The notes under the pieces were generated by a model. It made no database searches, was not told the DNA's origin, and was given only the letters and a program-made list of their open reading frames with translations. A stretch of DNA of 64,000 nt from Nocardia jejuensis NBRC 103114. Lineage in GTDB: Bacteria; Actinomycetota; Actinomycetes; Mycobacteriales; Mycobacteriaceae. Within the stretch, counting starts at the first letter, position 1. Each line of letters starts with the position of its first letter. The stretch covers positions 1-64,000 of the forward strand of contig NZ_BDBU01000011.1 in the NCBI RefSeq assembly GCF_001613145.1, read 5' to 3'. The translations under genes were made by a program, and so were the position numbers. Shown here one piece after another: positions 45,068 to 52,501 of this stretch.

Positions 45068-45091
45068 GGCGCCGCACCGTCATGGAACGAG

Positions 45092-45130
45092 AGAACCGCC
45101 GGACGGTCGGGTAGACCATCCGGCGGTTCG
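45092..45130. terminator. Hairpin between GNAT gene and pdxS (bidirectional terminator)
   Basis: AACCGCCGGA (45094-45103) pairs perfectly with TCCGGCGGTT (45119-45128), with GGTC/GACC extending the stem inside one mismatch. It lies between two convergent stops. Confidence 0.75.
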
Positions 45131-45153
45131 GTGTCGCTGATCGCGCGAGGCGA

Positions 45154-46074
45154 TTACCAGCCGCGCTCGGCGAGGCGGTGCGGCTGCGGGATCTCCTCGA
45201 CATTGATGCCGACCATGGCCTCGCCCAGGCCACGCGAGACCTTGGCCAGCACGTCCGGATCGTCGAAGAAGGTGGTGGCCTTGACGATGGCCGCGGCGCG
45301 CTGTGCCGGGTTGCCGGACTTGAAGATGCCCGAGCCGACGAACACGCCCTCGGCGCCCAGCTGCATCATCATGGCGGCGTCGGCCGGGGTGGCGATGCCA
45401 CCGGCGGTGAACATGACCACCGGCAGCTTGCCGGTCTCGGCGACCTCGCGAACCAGCTCGTACGGGGCCTGCAGCTCCTTGGCGGCGACGAAGAGCTCGT
45501 CCGGCGCGAGCGAGCTCAGCCGACGGATCTCGCCGCGAATGGTGCGCATGTGGGTGGTGGCGTTGGAGACGTCACCGGTGCCGGCCTCACCCTTGGAGCG
45601 GATCATGGCCGCGCCCTCGGTGATGCGGCGCAGGGCCTCGCCCAGGTTGGTGGCGCCACAGACGAAGGGAATGGTGAAGTTCCACTTGTCGATGTGGTTG
45701 GCGTAGTCGGCCGGGGTCAGCACCTCGGACTCGTCGATGTAGTCCACGCCCAGGGACTGCAGGATCTGCGCCTCGACGAAGTGGCCGATGCGGGCCTTGG
45801 CCATGACGGGAATGGAGACGGCGCTGATGATGCCGTCGATCATGTCCGGGTCGGACATGCGGGACACGCCGCCCTGGGCGCGAATGTCGGCGGGCACGCG
45901 CTCGAGGGCCATGACGGCGACGGCGCCGGCATCCTCGGCGATCTTGGCCTGTTCGGCGTTGACGACGTCCATGATCACACCGCCCTTCAGCATCTCGGCC
46001 ATCCCGCGCTTCACGCGGGCGGTACCGATGGTCGGGGTGGTGTCGGGCGTGGTCACGGCAAACTCCTGTGTCAT
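45154..46074 (-). CDS. pdxS: Pyridoxal 5'-phosphate synthase subunit PdxS
   Basis: 306 residues from ATG 46074; a TTG three codons upstream is possible. The TIM-barrel enzyme shows [21 protein letters not shown], the active-site Lys in [13 protein letters not shown], the phosphate-binding [11 protein letters not shown] and the end [32 protein letters not shown]. It makes PLP from ribose 5-phosphate, glyceraldehyde 3-phosphate and ammonia from PdxT. It is transcribed towards tesB, with three other genes between. Confidence 0.97.
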   Translation of the reverse strand: MTQEFAVTTPDTTPTIGTARVKRGMAEMLKGGVIMDVVNAEQAKIAEDAGAVAVMALERVPADIRAQGGVSRMSDPDMIDGIISAVSIPVMAKARIGHFVEAQILQSLGVDYIDESEVLTPADYANHIDKWNFTIPFVCGATNLGEALRRITEGAAMIRSKGEAGTGDVSNATTHMRTIRGEIRRLSSLAPDELFVAAKELQAPYELVREVAETGKLPVVMFTAGGIATPADAAMMMQLGAEGVFVGSGIFKSGNPAQRAAAIVKATTFFDDPDVLAKVSRGLGEAMVGINVEEIPQPHRLAERGW

Positions 46075-46164
46075 CTGGGCCAATCGGGATCATCCGGATT
46101 CGAACATCCTGATTCTAGGCGTCGGGAGCAGGCCACTTGATAGCCAGTCCGACACGACTGGACT

Positions 46165-46189
46165 GCCCGTCATCCTGAGAATGACGGGC
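46165..46189. terminator. Hairpin upstream of pdxS
   Basis: A perfect 9-bp inverted repeat, GCCCGTCAT - 7 nt - ATGACGGGC. It lies about 90 bp upstream of the pdxS start and 37 bp downstream of the small frame at 46226. It may end upstream minus-strand transcription or lie in the pdxS leader. Confidence 0.5.
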
Positions 46190-46225
46190 GTCACAGGTGG
46201 TGCCTTCACTGCATGCCGGGACGGG

Positions 46226-46333
46226 CTACCCCGTCGTTACTCCCAGCGGTTGCAGCACGAACATCGTTGCCCAGTATTCGGCCGCGGACGGGCCGAGGTA
46301 CGGCGTCAGGAAGTCGTAGAGCAGGTAGGACAC
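46226..46333 (-). CDS. Possible 35-residue hydrophobic small protein
   Basis: The minus-strand frame from GTG 46333 to TAG at 46226 encodes VSYLLYDFLTPYLGP, then SAAEYWATMFVLQPLGVTTG. About 30 of 35 codons end in G or C, as in true genes here, and GTGGAGG lies 12 nt upstream of the GTG. The peptide is aromatic and hydrophobic, possibly a membrane peptide. It sits between the AmaP-like gene and pdxS in the 435-bp gap 46084-46518, which otherwise shows only the hairpin at 46165. No family is recognised. Confidence 0.4.
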   Translation of the reverse strand: MSYLLYDFLTPYLGPSAAEYWATMFVLQPLGVTTG

Positions 46334-46518
46334 GAGAGAATTTCACCTCCACACGTGATTCACCGCTTCCTTTGTTGCGCGGCGAACCTGGCCCGGACCC
46401 TAGCCGAGAATGTGCCCGATTTCACGTGCTGCGCGAAAAGCGTTCTCGGCCAGTCGTTCTCCCGTCACAGAGACGACCGACCGGTCCGCGTAGCTGATCT
46501 TGTGTTGGTCGTCGCAGG

Positions 46519-47091
46519 TCAGCGGGTGCGATGTGAGTGCTCGTTCAGGCGGAACTCCATGGAGACCGGAATGACCGCCACCTCCAGGGCCTGCCGCAGC
46601 CGGGCCACGCCCTCGCCCAGAATGCGGCGGCGCAGCGCGGTGATGTCGGTGCCGGGGTGGGCGGTGACGATCAGATGGAGTTCGGGCGCGCGTTCGGGTC
46701 CGGACAGATTCGCCGCGACCGCGCGAATCTCGGTGTAGGACTCCAGATCCGCGGCCAGCGCGTCGGCCGCGACGGACGAGCTCAGGGTGGTGCCGCCGGC
46801 CGCGCCGGGCACGGTCAGATCCCAAGTCACCGGGCGCGGGAGGCGGTGCAGCTGCGCGGCGATCCAGCGCAGGCACAGCAGGCCGATCACGATCGCGCCG
46901 ATCACCAGCGCGACCAGCACCCAGCGGGGCGGGGCCGAGGTGTCCGGCATCAGCGAATCGTCGGGGTCCACCCAGCTCAGATGGCCCCCGTAGGCGGCGA
47001 CCGCGTAGCCGCCGGCCGCGAGCAGCAGCAGTCCGATCATGGCCAGCAGCGCCCGGTTCATCCGGGCGGGACGATCGAGAGATCTGGTCAT
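46519..47091 (-). CDS. AmaP-like membrane anchor for Asp23 proteins
   Basis: A 190-residue protein from ATG 47091, overlapping the previous stop by 4 nt. There are two membrane spans near the N-terminus (ALLAMIGLLLLAAGGYAVAAY and WVLVALVIGAIVIGLLCLRW) with a short outside loop, then a cytosolic domain of about 110 residues (TTLSSSVAADALAADLESY, ELHLIVTAHPGTDITALRR). This is the layout of AmaP, which holds Asp23 at the membrane in Firmicutes. It is the last gene of the sigma/Asp23 operon. The AmaP name is a topology-level call. Confidence 0.8.
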   Translation of the reverse strand: MTRSLDRPARMNRALLAMIGLLLLAAGGYAVAAYGGHLSWVDPDDSLMPDTSAPPRWVLVALVIGAIVIGLLCLRWIAAQLHRLPRPVTWDLTVPGAAGGTTLSSSVAADALAADLESYTEIRAVAANLSGPERAPELHLIVTAHPGTDITALRRRILGEGVARLRQALEVAVIPVSMEFRLNEHSHRTR

Positions 47092-47849
47092 CGTGTCGTG
47101 CCTCCCCTGCGAGCCGCCCGCAGGCGGGTGCGAACCTCCATGCGAGCCGGGCGAATTCGATCGAGCGTGGCCGACACCGCCTGCTGCACGGCATCGGCCG
47201 GTGACGACGGGGTACCCGATTCCGCCGCGGACCCCACCCCGGCCACGGCATCCGCGGTGATCGGAACACCCGGGACCGACACCGATTCGGGTCCGGCCGC
47301 ACCCGGCACCGTCGAGGGGGCCGGGTCGGGCACCGTCGGCCCCGCCGCGTCGGACAATGCCGTGCCTGTCGTATCGGGTTGCACCGAACCGGTGGCGCCG
47401 GAGGCCGAAGGGATCGGCGGCACCGGCGCGAGCGGACCCGGGGACACCGCGGCCGAGACGCGGATCTTCCTGCCGCCCAGCCGTACTCGGGCCGAATCGA
47501 TGCCGCGCACGGATTCGGTGTCGCCGCGCACCTCCGAGCACAGGCTGCGGCGGGTGATACCGGCGGGGTTGCCGTCGATGTCCTCGAGCGGCAGCACCAC
47601 GGGGCGGCCCGGCACCAGGGCCACGACGAGCAGGGCCACGCCCGCGGCGGCGGTGAGCACACCGACGGCGAGAACGCCCGTGTTGCCCCACTGGGTGTGC
47701 TGCAGGCGGTCGGCGAGGCTGTCGTAGGAGACGAGTTCCTTGTCGCCGGTGAGCTTCTGGATGAGCGAGACGGTCGCGATCAGGCACAGCGCGAGGAAGG
47801 CCAGTGCGACCAGGACTGCGGGCACGACCCGGCGCGGCTTACGGATCAT
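47088..47849 (-). CDS. Two-span membrane protein, DUF6286-like (Asp23 operon)
   Basis: 253 residues from ATG 47849, eight nt after GGAGGGTGC and overlapping the previous stop by 4 nt. Two spans (VVPAVLVALAFLALCLIATVSL and GVLAVGVLTAAAGVALLVVAL) are followed by RPVVLPLEDIDGNPAGITRRSL and RVRLGGRKIRVSAAV, an Asp23-like strand pattern. A Pro/Ser/Ala/Gly-rich linker of about 80 residues then leads to a helical end (DAVQQAVSATLDRIRPARM). Streptomyces Asp23 clusters contain a similar gene, known to me as DUF6286. Its role in envelope stress is inferred from the operon. Confidence 0.8.
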   Translation of the reverse strand: MIRKPRRVVPAVLVALAFLALCLIATVSLIQKLTGDKELVSYDSLADRLQHTQWGNTGVLAVGVLTAAAGVALLVVALVPGRPVVLPLEDIDGNPAGITRRSLCSEVRGDTESVRGIDSARVRLGGRKIRVSAAVSPGPLAPVPPIPSASGATGSVQPDTTGTALSDAAGPTVPDPAPSTVPGAAGPESVSVPGVPITADAVAGVGSAAESGTPSSPADAVQQAVSATLDRIRPARMEVRTRLRAARRGGTTR

Positions 47850-48259
47850 CGCACCCTCCGGGCCGGGGATCCGGTTGTCACCGGCGGGGCGTCGGTGAGC
47901 AGCGCCGCCACCGTGATGTCGACCTCGGTCACCGCCACACCCGCCAATTCGCGGGTGCGGTCGATGAGGTGACCGCGGCACGCCTCGGCGATTCGCGACA
48001 CCGGGAGCGGATAGCGAATGGGCAGCGAAACCCGCAGGGTGGCCGTGTCACCGGTGACGGTGGCCTGCACGGTGGCCCCGGATTCCACGCCGTCGACCTC
48101 GAGCGCGGCGCGCGCGGCCATGCGCCGTACGGCGCGCTCGCTGACCGTCGTACGACCCGGGGGTTCCTCCGTCATAGCGCCCGGAGGCGCCTCCGCCATA
48201 GCGCCCGGAGGCGCCTCGGCCATAGAGCCCGGAGGCTCCGCGGCGACCGCGGCCGTCAT
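47846..48259 (-). CDS. Asp23/Gls24-like protein with N-terminal PPGAMAEA repeats
   Basis: A 137-residue protein. The N-terminus has three copies of a short PPG[SA]M[AT]E-type repeat. The rest has the Asp23 pattern: SERAVRRMAARAALEVDGVESG, ATLRVSLPIRYPLPVSRIAEACRGHLIDRTRELAGVAVTEVDITV, seen as strand-helix-strand. Both ends overlap neighbours by 4 nt (ATGA). Asp23 proteins gather at the membrane and respond to alkaline or envelope stress. Confidence 0.82.
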   Translation of the reverse strand: MTAAVAAEPPGSMAEAPPGAMAEAPPGAMTEEPPGRTTVSERAVRRMAARAALEVDGVESGATVQATVTGDTATLRVSLPIRYPLPVSRIAEACRGHLIDRTRELAGVAVTEVDITVAALLTDAPPVTTGSPARRVR

Positions 48260-48444
48260 CGCCGACCCCGGTCACGGGTGGACCGGATCATGCCGGACAG
48301 GTCCATATCGCCGTCCAGCCAGCGGCCCACCAGCAGACCGAGGGCGGCGAAGACCAGCACGATGGCGAAGGCGGACAGGCCGCCGAACGCGGCGGCGAAT
48401 CCGAGTGCGATACCGAAGGCGAGACAGATCGATGTGGCGTTCAT
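48256..48444 (-). CDS. Small DUF2273-like membrane protein
   Basis: A 62-residue protein: an N-terminal two-segment hydrophobic region (AFGIALGFAAAFGGLSAFAIVLVFAALGLLVG, landmarks GFAAAFGG and LVFAALGLLVG) and a charged tail RWLDGDMDLSGMIRSTRDRGRR. Such short proteins (DUF2273 type) accompany Asp23 and AmaP genes elsewhere. It overlaps the next gene by 4 nt and follows an Asp23 gene by 25 nt. Confidence 0.8.
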   Translation of the reverse strand: MNATSICLAFGIALGFAAAFGGLSAFAIVLVFAALGLLVGRWLDGDMDLSGMIRSTRDRGRR

Positions 48445-48469
48445 ACGACTTCCTCAGCTCGGCGGGCGG

Positions 48470-48940
48470 CTACTGGACGCGGGTACCGGCGGGTTCGTCC
48501 TCGTCGTCGCCGATGTAGACGTCGTTGACGTTGATATTGACCTCGACGACCTCGAGCCCGGTCATCTGCTCGATCGCGGCGATCACATTGCGGCGGATGG
48601 CCTTGGCCAGTTCGGCGATCGCGACGCCGTATTCGACGACGATCTCGAGATCGACGGCGGCCTGCTTCTCGCCCACCTCGACCGAAACACCCTGTCCCAC
48701 ACTGGCGGACGCGCCCGGAATCCGGTCTCTTATCGCGCCGAACGCACGAGCCGCGCCGCCGCCGAGATCGTGCACGCCGCGCACATTGCGGGCGGCCAGT
48801 CCGGCGATCTTCTGCACCACGAGTTCGGAGATGGTGGTGGTGCCCTGCTCGCTGTTCAGTTCACCGGTGCCCTCGCCGTCCGTCTTCGAGGCGGGGGCGG
48901 TGGGCTTGGTGATCGGCTTGTCAGCTGCGGTGGTGGTCAT
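48470..48940 (-). CDS. Asp23/Gls24-family envelope stress protein
   Basis: 156 residues from ATG 48940 with AGGAG seven nt upstream. After a Thr/Lys/Pro-rich N-terminus of about 45 residues comes the best-preserved Asp23 domain of the cluster: ISELVVQKIAGLAARNVRGVHDLG, VSVEVGEKQAAVDLEIVVEYGVAIAELAKAIRRNVIAAIEQMTGLEVVEVNINVNDVYI, recognisable by VDLEIVVEYG and VVEVNINVNDV. In Firmicutes this protein is among the most abundant under alkaline stress. It ends 25 nt before the DUF2273-like gene. Confidence 0.93.
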   Translation of the reverse strand: MTTTAADKPITKPTAPASKTDGEGTGELNSEQGTTTISELVVQKIAGLAARNVRGVHDLGGGAARAFGAIRDRIPGASASVGQGVSVEVGEKQAAVDLEIVVEYGVAIAELAKAIRRNVIAAIEQMTGLEVVEVNINVNDVYIGDDEDEPAGTRVQ

Positions 48941-49008
48941 GAGATTTCTCCTGATTCCCTTGCGGTGGAACACGATCCTGCGATGGTGGACAACGGGGAC
49001 GGCACAGG

Positions 49009-49677
49009 TCAGGTCATGTCGGCCTCCTCGAAAGCCGACGCGTCGAGACCGGTCACGACCATCCGGATCCTGGCTCCGGACCAGCGTGTCCCCGCGAGCA
49101 CCGGGGCGACCGCCTCGTTCAGCCGATCCAGCAGCGCGCGCAGCGGCAATTCGCTTGCCACGACCCGGAATTCGACGAGGTCCGAAGCCAGACCGATGGC
49201 GGTGGACCGCCCCGGCCAGGGCACCCAGGCGCTGTCCTTGATCGACGAGGCCGGGCGCAGGCCCGGCAGGCCCGCCACCACCTCGGCCAGCGTGTCGACC
49301 ATCTCCCCCGACGACTTCACCGCTCCTGTGCCTTTCGCTGCCGCACCGGCCCGGGACTTCACCCCGGCCGTGGGTTTCGCCGAGCCCCCGGACGACGCGA
49401 CCCGCGCGGGCTTCGCAGTGTTCCCCGGCTTCTCTGTGTTGCCTGGCTTCGCGGTGGTCCCGGACTTCGCGGTGGTCCCGGGCTTCGCTGTGGTCCCGGG
49501 CTTCGCTGTGGTCCCGGGCTTCGCGGTAGTCCCGGGCTTCGCTGTGGTCCCGGACTTCGCTGCGTTCCCGGACTTCACGGCATCCGCGGTCTTCGCCGCA
49601 CCCCCGGACCTGTCGATCTCCGCGAGTTTCTCGGGCGACGCCGCATCCGCGGGCCGCACTGTCTCTCCGGGCTTCAT
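49009..49677 (-). CDS. Asp23-operon protein with Lys/Pro hexapeptide-repeat N-terminus
   Basis: 222 residues from ATG 49677, overlapping the previous stop by 4 nt. Residues of about 25-90 are a low-complexity region of AK[PS]G[TN]T hexapeptides (about nine copies), highly basic, then more Lys/Ala-rich sequence. The C-terminal 100 residues are ordered: LVEFRVVASELPLRALLDRLNEAVAPVLAG, then ARIRMVVTGLDASAFEEADMT, similar in pattern to the half-domain next to Asp23 genes. Cell-wall or nucleic-acid binding by the repeat is possible. No enzyme motif was seen. Confidence 0.72.
   Translation of the reverse strand: MKPGETVRPADAASPEKLAEIDRSGGAAKTADAVKSGNAAKSGTTAKPGTTAKPGTTAKPGTTAKPGTTAKSGTTAKPGNTEKPGNTAKPARVASSGGSAKPTAGVKSRAGAAAKGTGAVKSSGEMVDTLAEVVAGLPGLRPASSIKDSAWVPWPGRSTAIGLASDLVEFRVVASELPLRALLDRLNEAVAPVLAGTRWSGARIRMVVTGLDASAFEEADMT
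49424..49600. repeat. 18-bp tandem repeats inside coding sequence (hexapeptide units)
   Basis: About nine imperfect 18-bp units of the type GTCCCGGGCTTCGCTGTG (plus strand), encoding AK[PS]G[TN]T on the minus strand. Central units are nearly identical, which suggests recent slippage and likely length variation between strains. Confidence 0.85.
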
Positions 49678-50054
49678 CGCGCCTCCGGTTCGATATCCAC
49701 GATCGTCACCGACACCTCGCCGACTGTGACGCCGGTCTGTTCGCGCACGACCCGCACCACGGCGTGTTGCACGGCGGTCCCGACGACTCCGACATGGCGT
49801 TCGGGACCGATCGACACATCGACGTGCACGCCAAGCCCGCCGTCCGGATCGCGACGAACCCGGGCGCCGTGCACCGAGGCGGCCTCGAATCCGGTCCACA
49901 GTTGCCTTCCGGCCCGGGTGAGTTCGCCGACCAGTCCGCGCAGGCCCACCTCGACCCGGGACACGCCGGGCACCGCCGCGGCCGCGTGCACGGCGACGGC
50001 CGCGACCACCTCGTCCGCGACGATGAGTTCGGACCTGGACTTTCGCGCGGTCAT
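49674..50054 (-). CDS. Asp23/Gls24-like protein
   Basis: 126 residues from ATG 50054, overlapping the preceding stop by 4 nt. Landmarks: ELIVADEVVAAVAVHAAAAVPGVSRVEVGLRG (helix-strand start of Asp23), then GGLGVHVDVSIGPERHVGVVGTAVQHAVVRVVREQTGVTVGEVSVTIVDI, readable as strand, helix, strand. It is divergent from the canonical Asp23 at 48470 and more similar in pattern to the C-terminal part of the anti-sigma fusion next to it. A 4-nt overlap couples it to the next gene as well. Confidence 0.83.
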   Translation of the reverse strand: MTARKSRSELIVADEVVAAVAVHAAAAVPGVSRVEVGLRGLVGELTRAGRQLWTGFEAASVHGARVRRDPDGGLGVHVDVSIGPERHVGVVGTAVQHAVVRVVREQTGVTVGEVSVTIVDIEPEAR

Positions 50055-50629
50055 CGGACTCCGTCCTGATAGACGTCCACGATGGAGATGTCCAGGCGCC
50101 CGACCAGCAGCGCGGCCCGCGCGGACGCCGCCGCGGTGACCCGTTCGCGCACCAGCGGCACGAGCCCCTGCACACCCTGACTGTCGACCCGCACCGCGAT
50201 GGTCATCGAAATATGAACGACGGTTTCCCCGTCCGGCCCGACGCCGACCTTGCGCAGTCGGCACCGCCGGGCCCGCACTCCATCCACGCTGTCGGCGGCG
50301 AACCGCAGCACCACCGCGACGGCCTGCTCGCTCACCCCGACCGCACCCGCGTGCGGGGTGGCCAGGCTCAGGGTCGCCCCGCGCCGCACCTCCGAGCGCA
50401 CCGCGAACATGATGCGGCCGAACAGGTCCGGGGGCGCCGGATCGGGTTCGTCGATCAACTCCTGGGTCACCGCGCGCAGCGCGAACAGGCTTTCCCGGGC
50501 GGTGCGGCAGTGGGTGCAGCTCGCCTCGTGCGCGTCGGCCGAACCGTTCTGCACCGCCTCCAACCGGTCCCAGACTCGTTCGAGGCCGCGCCCGCAGGGC
50601 AGTTCGTAGTCCTGTTCGGTCTCTGTCAC
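50051..50629 (-). CDS. Anti-sigma zinc-finger / Asp23 fusion protein
   Basis: 192 residues from GTG 50629, overlapping the sigma-factor stop by 4 nt (GTGA). The N-terminal half carries a ZAS-type zinc motif, H34-x3-C38-x2-C41 (AHEASCTHC), plus Cys12 and ARESLFALRAVTQEL, as in ECF anti-sigma factors. From about residue 75 the sequence is Asp23-like: GVSEQAVAVVLRFAADSVDGVRARRCRL, TVVHISMTIAVRVDSQGVQGLVPLVRERVTAAAS and DISIVDVYQDG. No membrane span is seen, so this is a soluble regulator. Position and motif strongly suggest it controls the co-transcribed sigma factor. Confidence 0.82.
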   Translation of the reverse strand: MTETEQDYELPCGRGLERVWDRLEAVQNGSADAHEASCTHCRTARESLFALRAVTQELIDEPDPAPPDLFGRIMFAVRSEVRRGATLSLATPHAGAVGVSEQAVAVVLRFAADSVDGVRARRCRLRKVGVGPDGETVVHISMTIAVRVDSQGVQGLVPLVRERVTAAASARAALLVGRLDISIVDVYQDGVR

Positions 50630-51192
50630 CGCCACGGTTTCATCACCTCTGCCAGTTGCGCTCGGGCCCGCGCGATCCGACCGCGAACAGCGGTGGGGTT
50701 CGTGCCGACGATCTCGCCGATCTCCTCGTAGGAGCGGCCGTGTACCTCGCGCAGCAGCCAGCAGGCGCGCTGTTCGGGGGTCAGTTCCTGCAGTGCCGCG
50801 GTCAGGGCCTCGAGCTGGCTGTTGACCTGGGCGGCATGTTCGGGTCGGGTGTCGGTGCGCGGGGATTCGGTGCTGTCGGGGTCGACGTCGGCCGGGATCT
50901 GGCGCGCCCGCAACACGTTCAGGCAGCGGTTGGTGGTCATGCGATAGAGCCACCCCGCGAAAGCGTTGTCGTCCTGGAGTTGGCCGATTCGCCGCCAGGC
51001 GGTCAGGAACGCCTCCTGCACGATGTCCTCGGCTTCGCTGCGGTCCGCCACCATGCGTGAGGCCAGGCGGAACATCGCGCCCTGATAGCGCAGGACTAGC
51101 TGCTCGTATGCCCGGACGTCTCCGTCCCGCACGCGATCGACCAGGGTGGCATCATCCAGCTCCACCGAAGCTGCCCCATCGGACACTTTCAC
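50626..51192 (-). CDS. ECF sigma factor (sigma-70 family), head of Asp23 operon
   Basis: A 188-residue ECF sigma factor from GTG 51192 with AGGAGG upstream. Region 2: RDGDVRAYEQLVLRYQGAMFRLASRMVADRSEAEDIVQEAFLTAWRRI, with landmarks DIVQEAFLTAW. Region 4: LTPEQRACWLLREVHGRSYEEIGEIVGTNPTAVRGRIARARAQL. There are no extra domains. It heads a nine-gene minus-strand operon and overlaps the anti-sigma/Asp23 gene. Autoregulation is likely but no clear promoter motif was found upstream. Confidence 0.94.
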   Translation of the reverse strand: MKVSDGAASVELDDATLVDRVRDGDVRAYEQLVLRYQGAMFRLASRMVADRSEAEDIVQEAFLTAWRRIGQLQDDNAFAGWLYRMTTNRCLNVLRARQIPADVDPDSTESPRTDTRPEHAAQVNSQLEALTAALQELTPEQRACWLLREVHGRSYEEIGEIVGTNPTAVRGRIARARAQLAEVMKPWR

Positions 51193-51354
51193 AACACCTC
51201 CTCACCGCTACACACTGCAAGACATCGGTCAGCGGGAATCGTCACGAAGAAGTATGCGTGATCGTTGTCTCACAAATAGCTGAGTGACGATTAGGCTTGC
51301 CGGTGCGTCTGAAACAGGCACGACCACGATCGCCCCATCGATACGGAGGTTCGG

Positions 51355-51564
51355 ATGTCTCTCAACGACAAGATCGACAACAAGGCCCAGGAACTCGGCG
51401 GCAAGGCCAAGGAGGCGGCCGGCAATGTGACGGGTGACGAGGACATGCGCGCCGAGGGCAAGGCCGATCAGATCGAAGCCGGCTTCGAGAAGGCCGTCGA
51501 CGAGGTGAAGGACACCGTCAACGGAGCCGTGCAGGCCGTCAAGGACAAATTCGGCAAGAAGTAG
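51355..51564 (+). CDS. CsbD-family stress protein
   Basis: A 69-residue hydrophilic helical protein: DKIDNKAQELGGKAKEAAGNVTGDEDMRAEGKADQ is the CsbD signature, with Lys/Glu/Ala repeats, and the end is VQAVKDKFGKK. CsbD proteins are abundant under general stress, with no known enzymatic role. ATACGGAGG precedes the ATG. It is divergent from the ECF sigma gene, 162 bp away, so shared stress control is possible. Confidence 0.95.
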   Translation: MSLNDKIDNKAQELGGKAKEAAGNVTGDEDMRAEGKADQIEAGFEKAVDEVKDTVNGAVQAVKDKFGKK

Positions 51565-51584
51565 CCGTCGGCATCAACGCGACA

Positions 51585-51619
51585 TGTCCCGGTGCCACCT
51601 GTTCGGTGGTACCGGGACA
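51585..51619 (+). terminator. Terminator downstream of CsbD gene
   Basis: A 15-bp stem (TGTCCCGGTGCCACC / GGTGGTACCGGGACA, one G-T pair) with a 5-nt loop TGTTC, 20 bp after the CsbD stop. Confidence 0.85.
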
Positions 51620-51679
51620 TTCGCGGTTCAAGGGTCTTCGACCGGCGACGCCCGGCGGTACGGCCCGGCGGCGGTGAGG

Positions 51680-52348
51680 TCAGACCAGCGGGTAGACGTA
51701 CCGGCTCGTCGGGATCAGATCCAGATCCAGGTGCGCGCCGAACGACACGACGCTCTCCATCATTCGTGTGACCCGGCGCTGCAACTCCGCGTCGTCGCCG
51801 CCACTGCCGTAGAAGGCGTGCGGGCTGGTCATGGCGGCCATCGGGAAGAGCTCCTCGACCAGGGCATCGACCCGCTTGCCACCGGTGATCGGCTCACGCA
51901 CGGTGTTCTGCACGTAGCCGAAGGTGTCCTGGGTTTCGATGGCGACCGTGGTGTGCAGGTCGTGCCAGCGATGCAGCCATTCCTCCCGGGTCAGATCCGC
52001 CGGAATACGCAGCAGCGCGATATTGGCCAGCGCCTCGGTGCGCACCCCGCTCGCCACCGGAGGCGGCACGATGGGCGTGCGCTCGTCCACGATCCAGCCG
52101 TCGATCTCGTCGGTGATCGGCGTCAGCGCGTCGGTGACGGAGGCGTGATCGCCCTCGGTCCGGACGCTGAGGATGGCCGCGATCGGCTCGTCATAGGTGG
52201 TATGGCGCATCTGCGAGGCCGCGACGTGCGCATCGCGCACGTTCACCTGCAGCTCGGTCGCTCCGATATCTGCCAGCCGCTGCCGCAGTTCGGCCCCGTG
52301 CAGTCGCTCGTCCAGACCATCGCCCCAGAGGGCGTACATCAGCTTCAT
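51680..52348 (-). CDS. EthD-domain protein
   Basis: A 222-residue protein: MKLMYALWGDGLDERLHG at the start, a ferredoxin-like half with ELQVNVRDAHVA and AAILSVRTEGDHAS, and a second half with ANIALLRIPADLTREEWLHRWHDLHTTVAIETQDTFGYVQNTV. The last is a typical EthD segment, recognisable by EWLHRWHDLHTTVA. EthD domains support oxidative catabolism of ethers or polyketide cyclisation, often as small dimeric proteins. No partner gene is adjacent. It is convergent with the CsbD gene. Confidence 0.85.
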   Translation of the reverse strand: MKLMYALWGDGLDERLHGAELRQRLADIGATELQVNVRDAHVAASQMRHTTYDEPIAAILSVRTEGDHASVTDALTPITDEIDGWIVDERTPIVPPPVASGVRTEALANIALLRIPADLTREEWLHRWHDLHTTVAIETQDTFGYVQNTVREPITGGKRVDALVEELFPMAAMTSPHAFYGSGGDDAELQRRVTRMMESVVSFGAHLDLDLIPTSRYVYPLV

Positions 52349-52501
52349 ACCCGAAGTCCTTGCCGCAGATCGTCATTGATCGGCTCACCGTAGCGTCAAG
52401 ATCGCGCACCGACACCGATTCCACCGGGACTGTCCCGCCCACTGGACGAACGACCATCCAGGACCGGGAGATTCGGGCACCCGGCGCCGGGTGCGAGAAC
52501 C

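Noticed and set aside
46400..46515. Minus-strand frame ending VTGERLAENAFRAAREIGHILG after the AmaP-like gene
   Set aside because: It has no good start codon, no ribosome binding site and only about half of its codons end in G or C.
49424..49600. Short regular repeats that might suggest a CRISPR array
   Set aside because: Units are contiguous, 18 bp, in frame and have no spacers. They are coding repeats. No cas genes are present.
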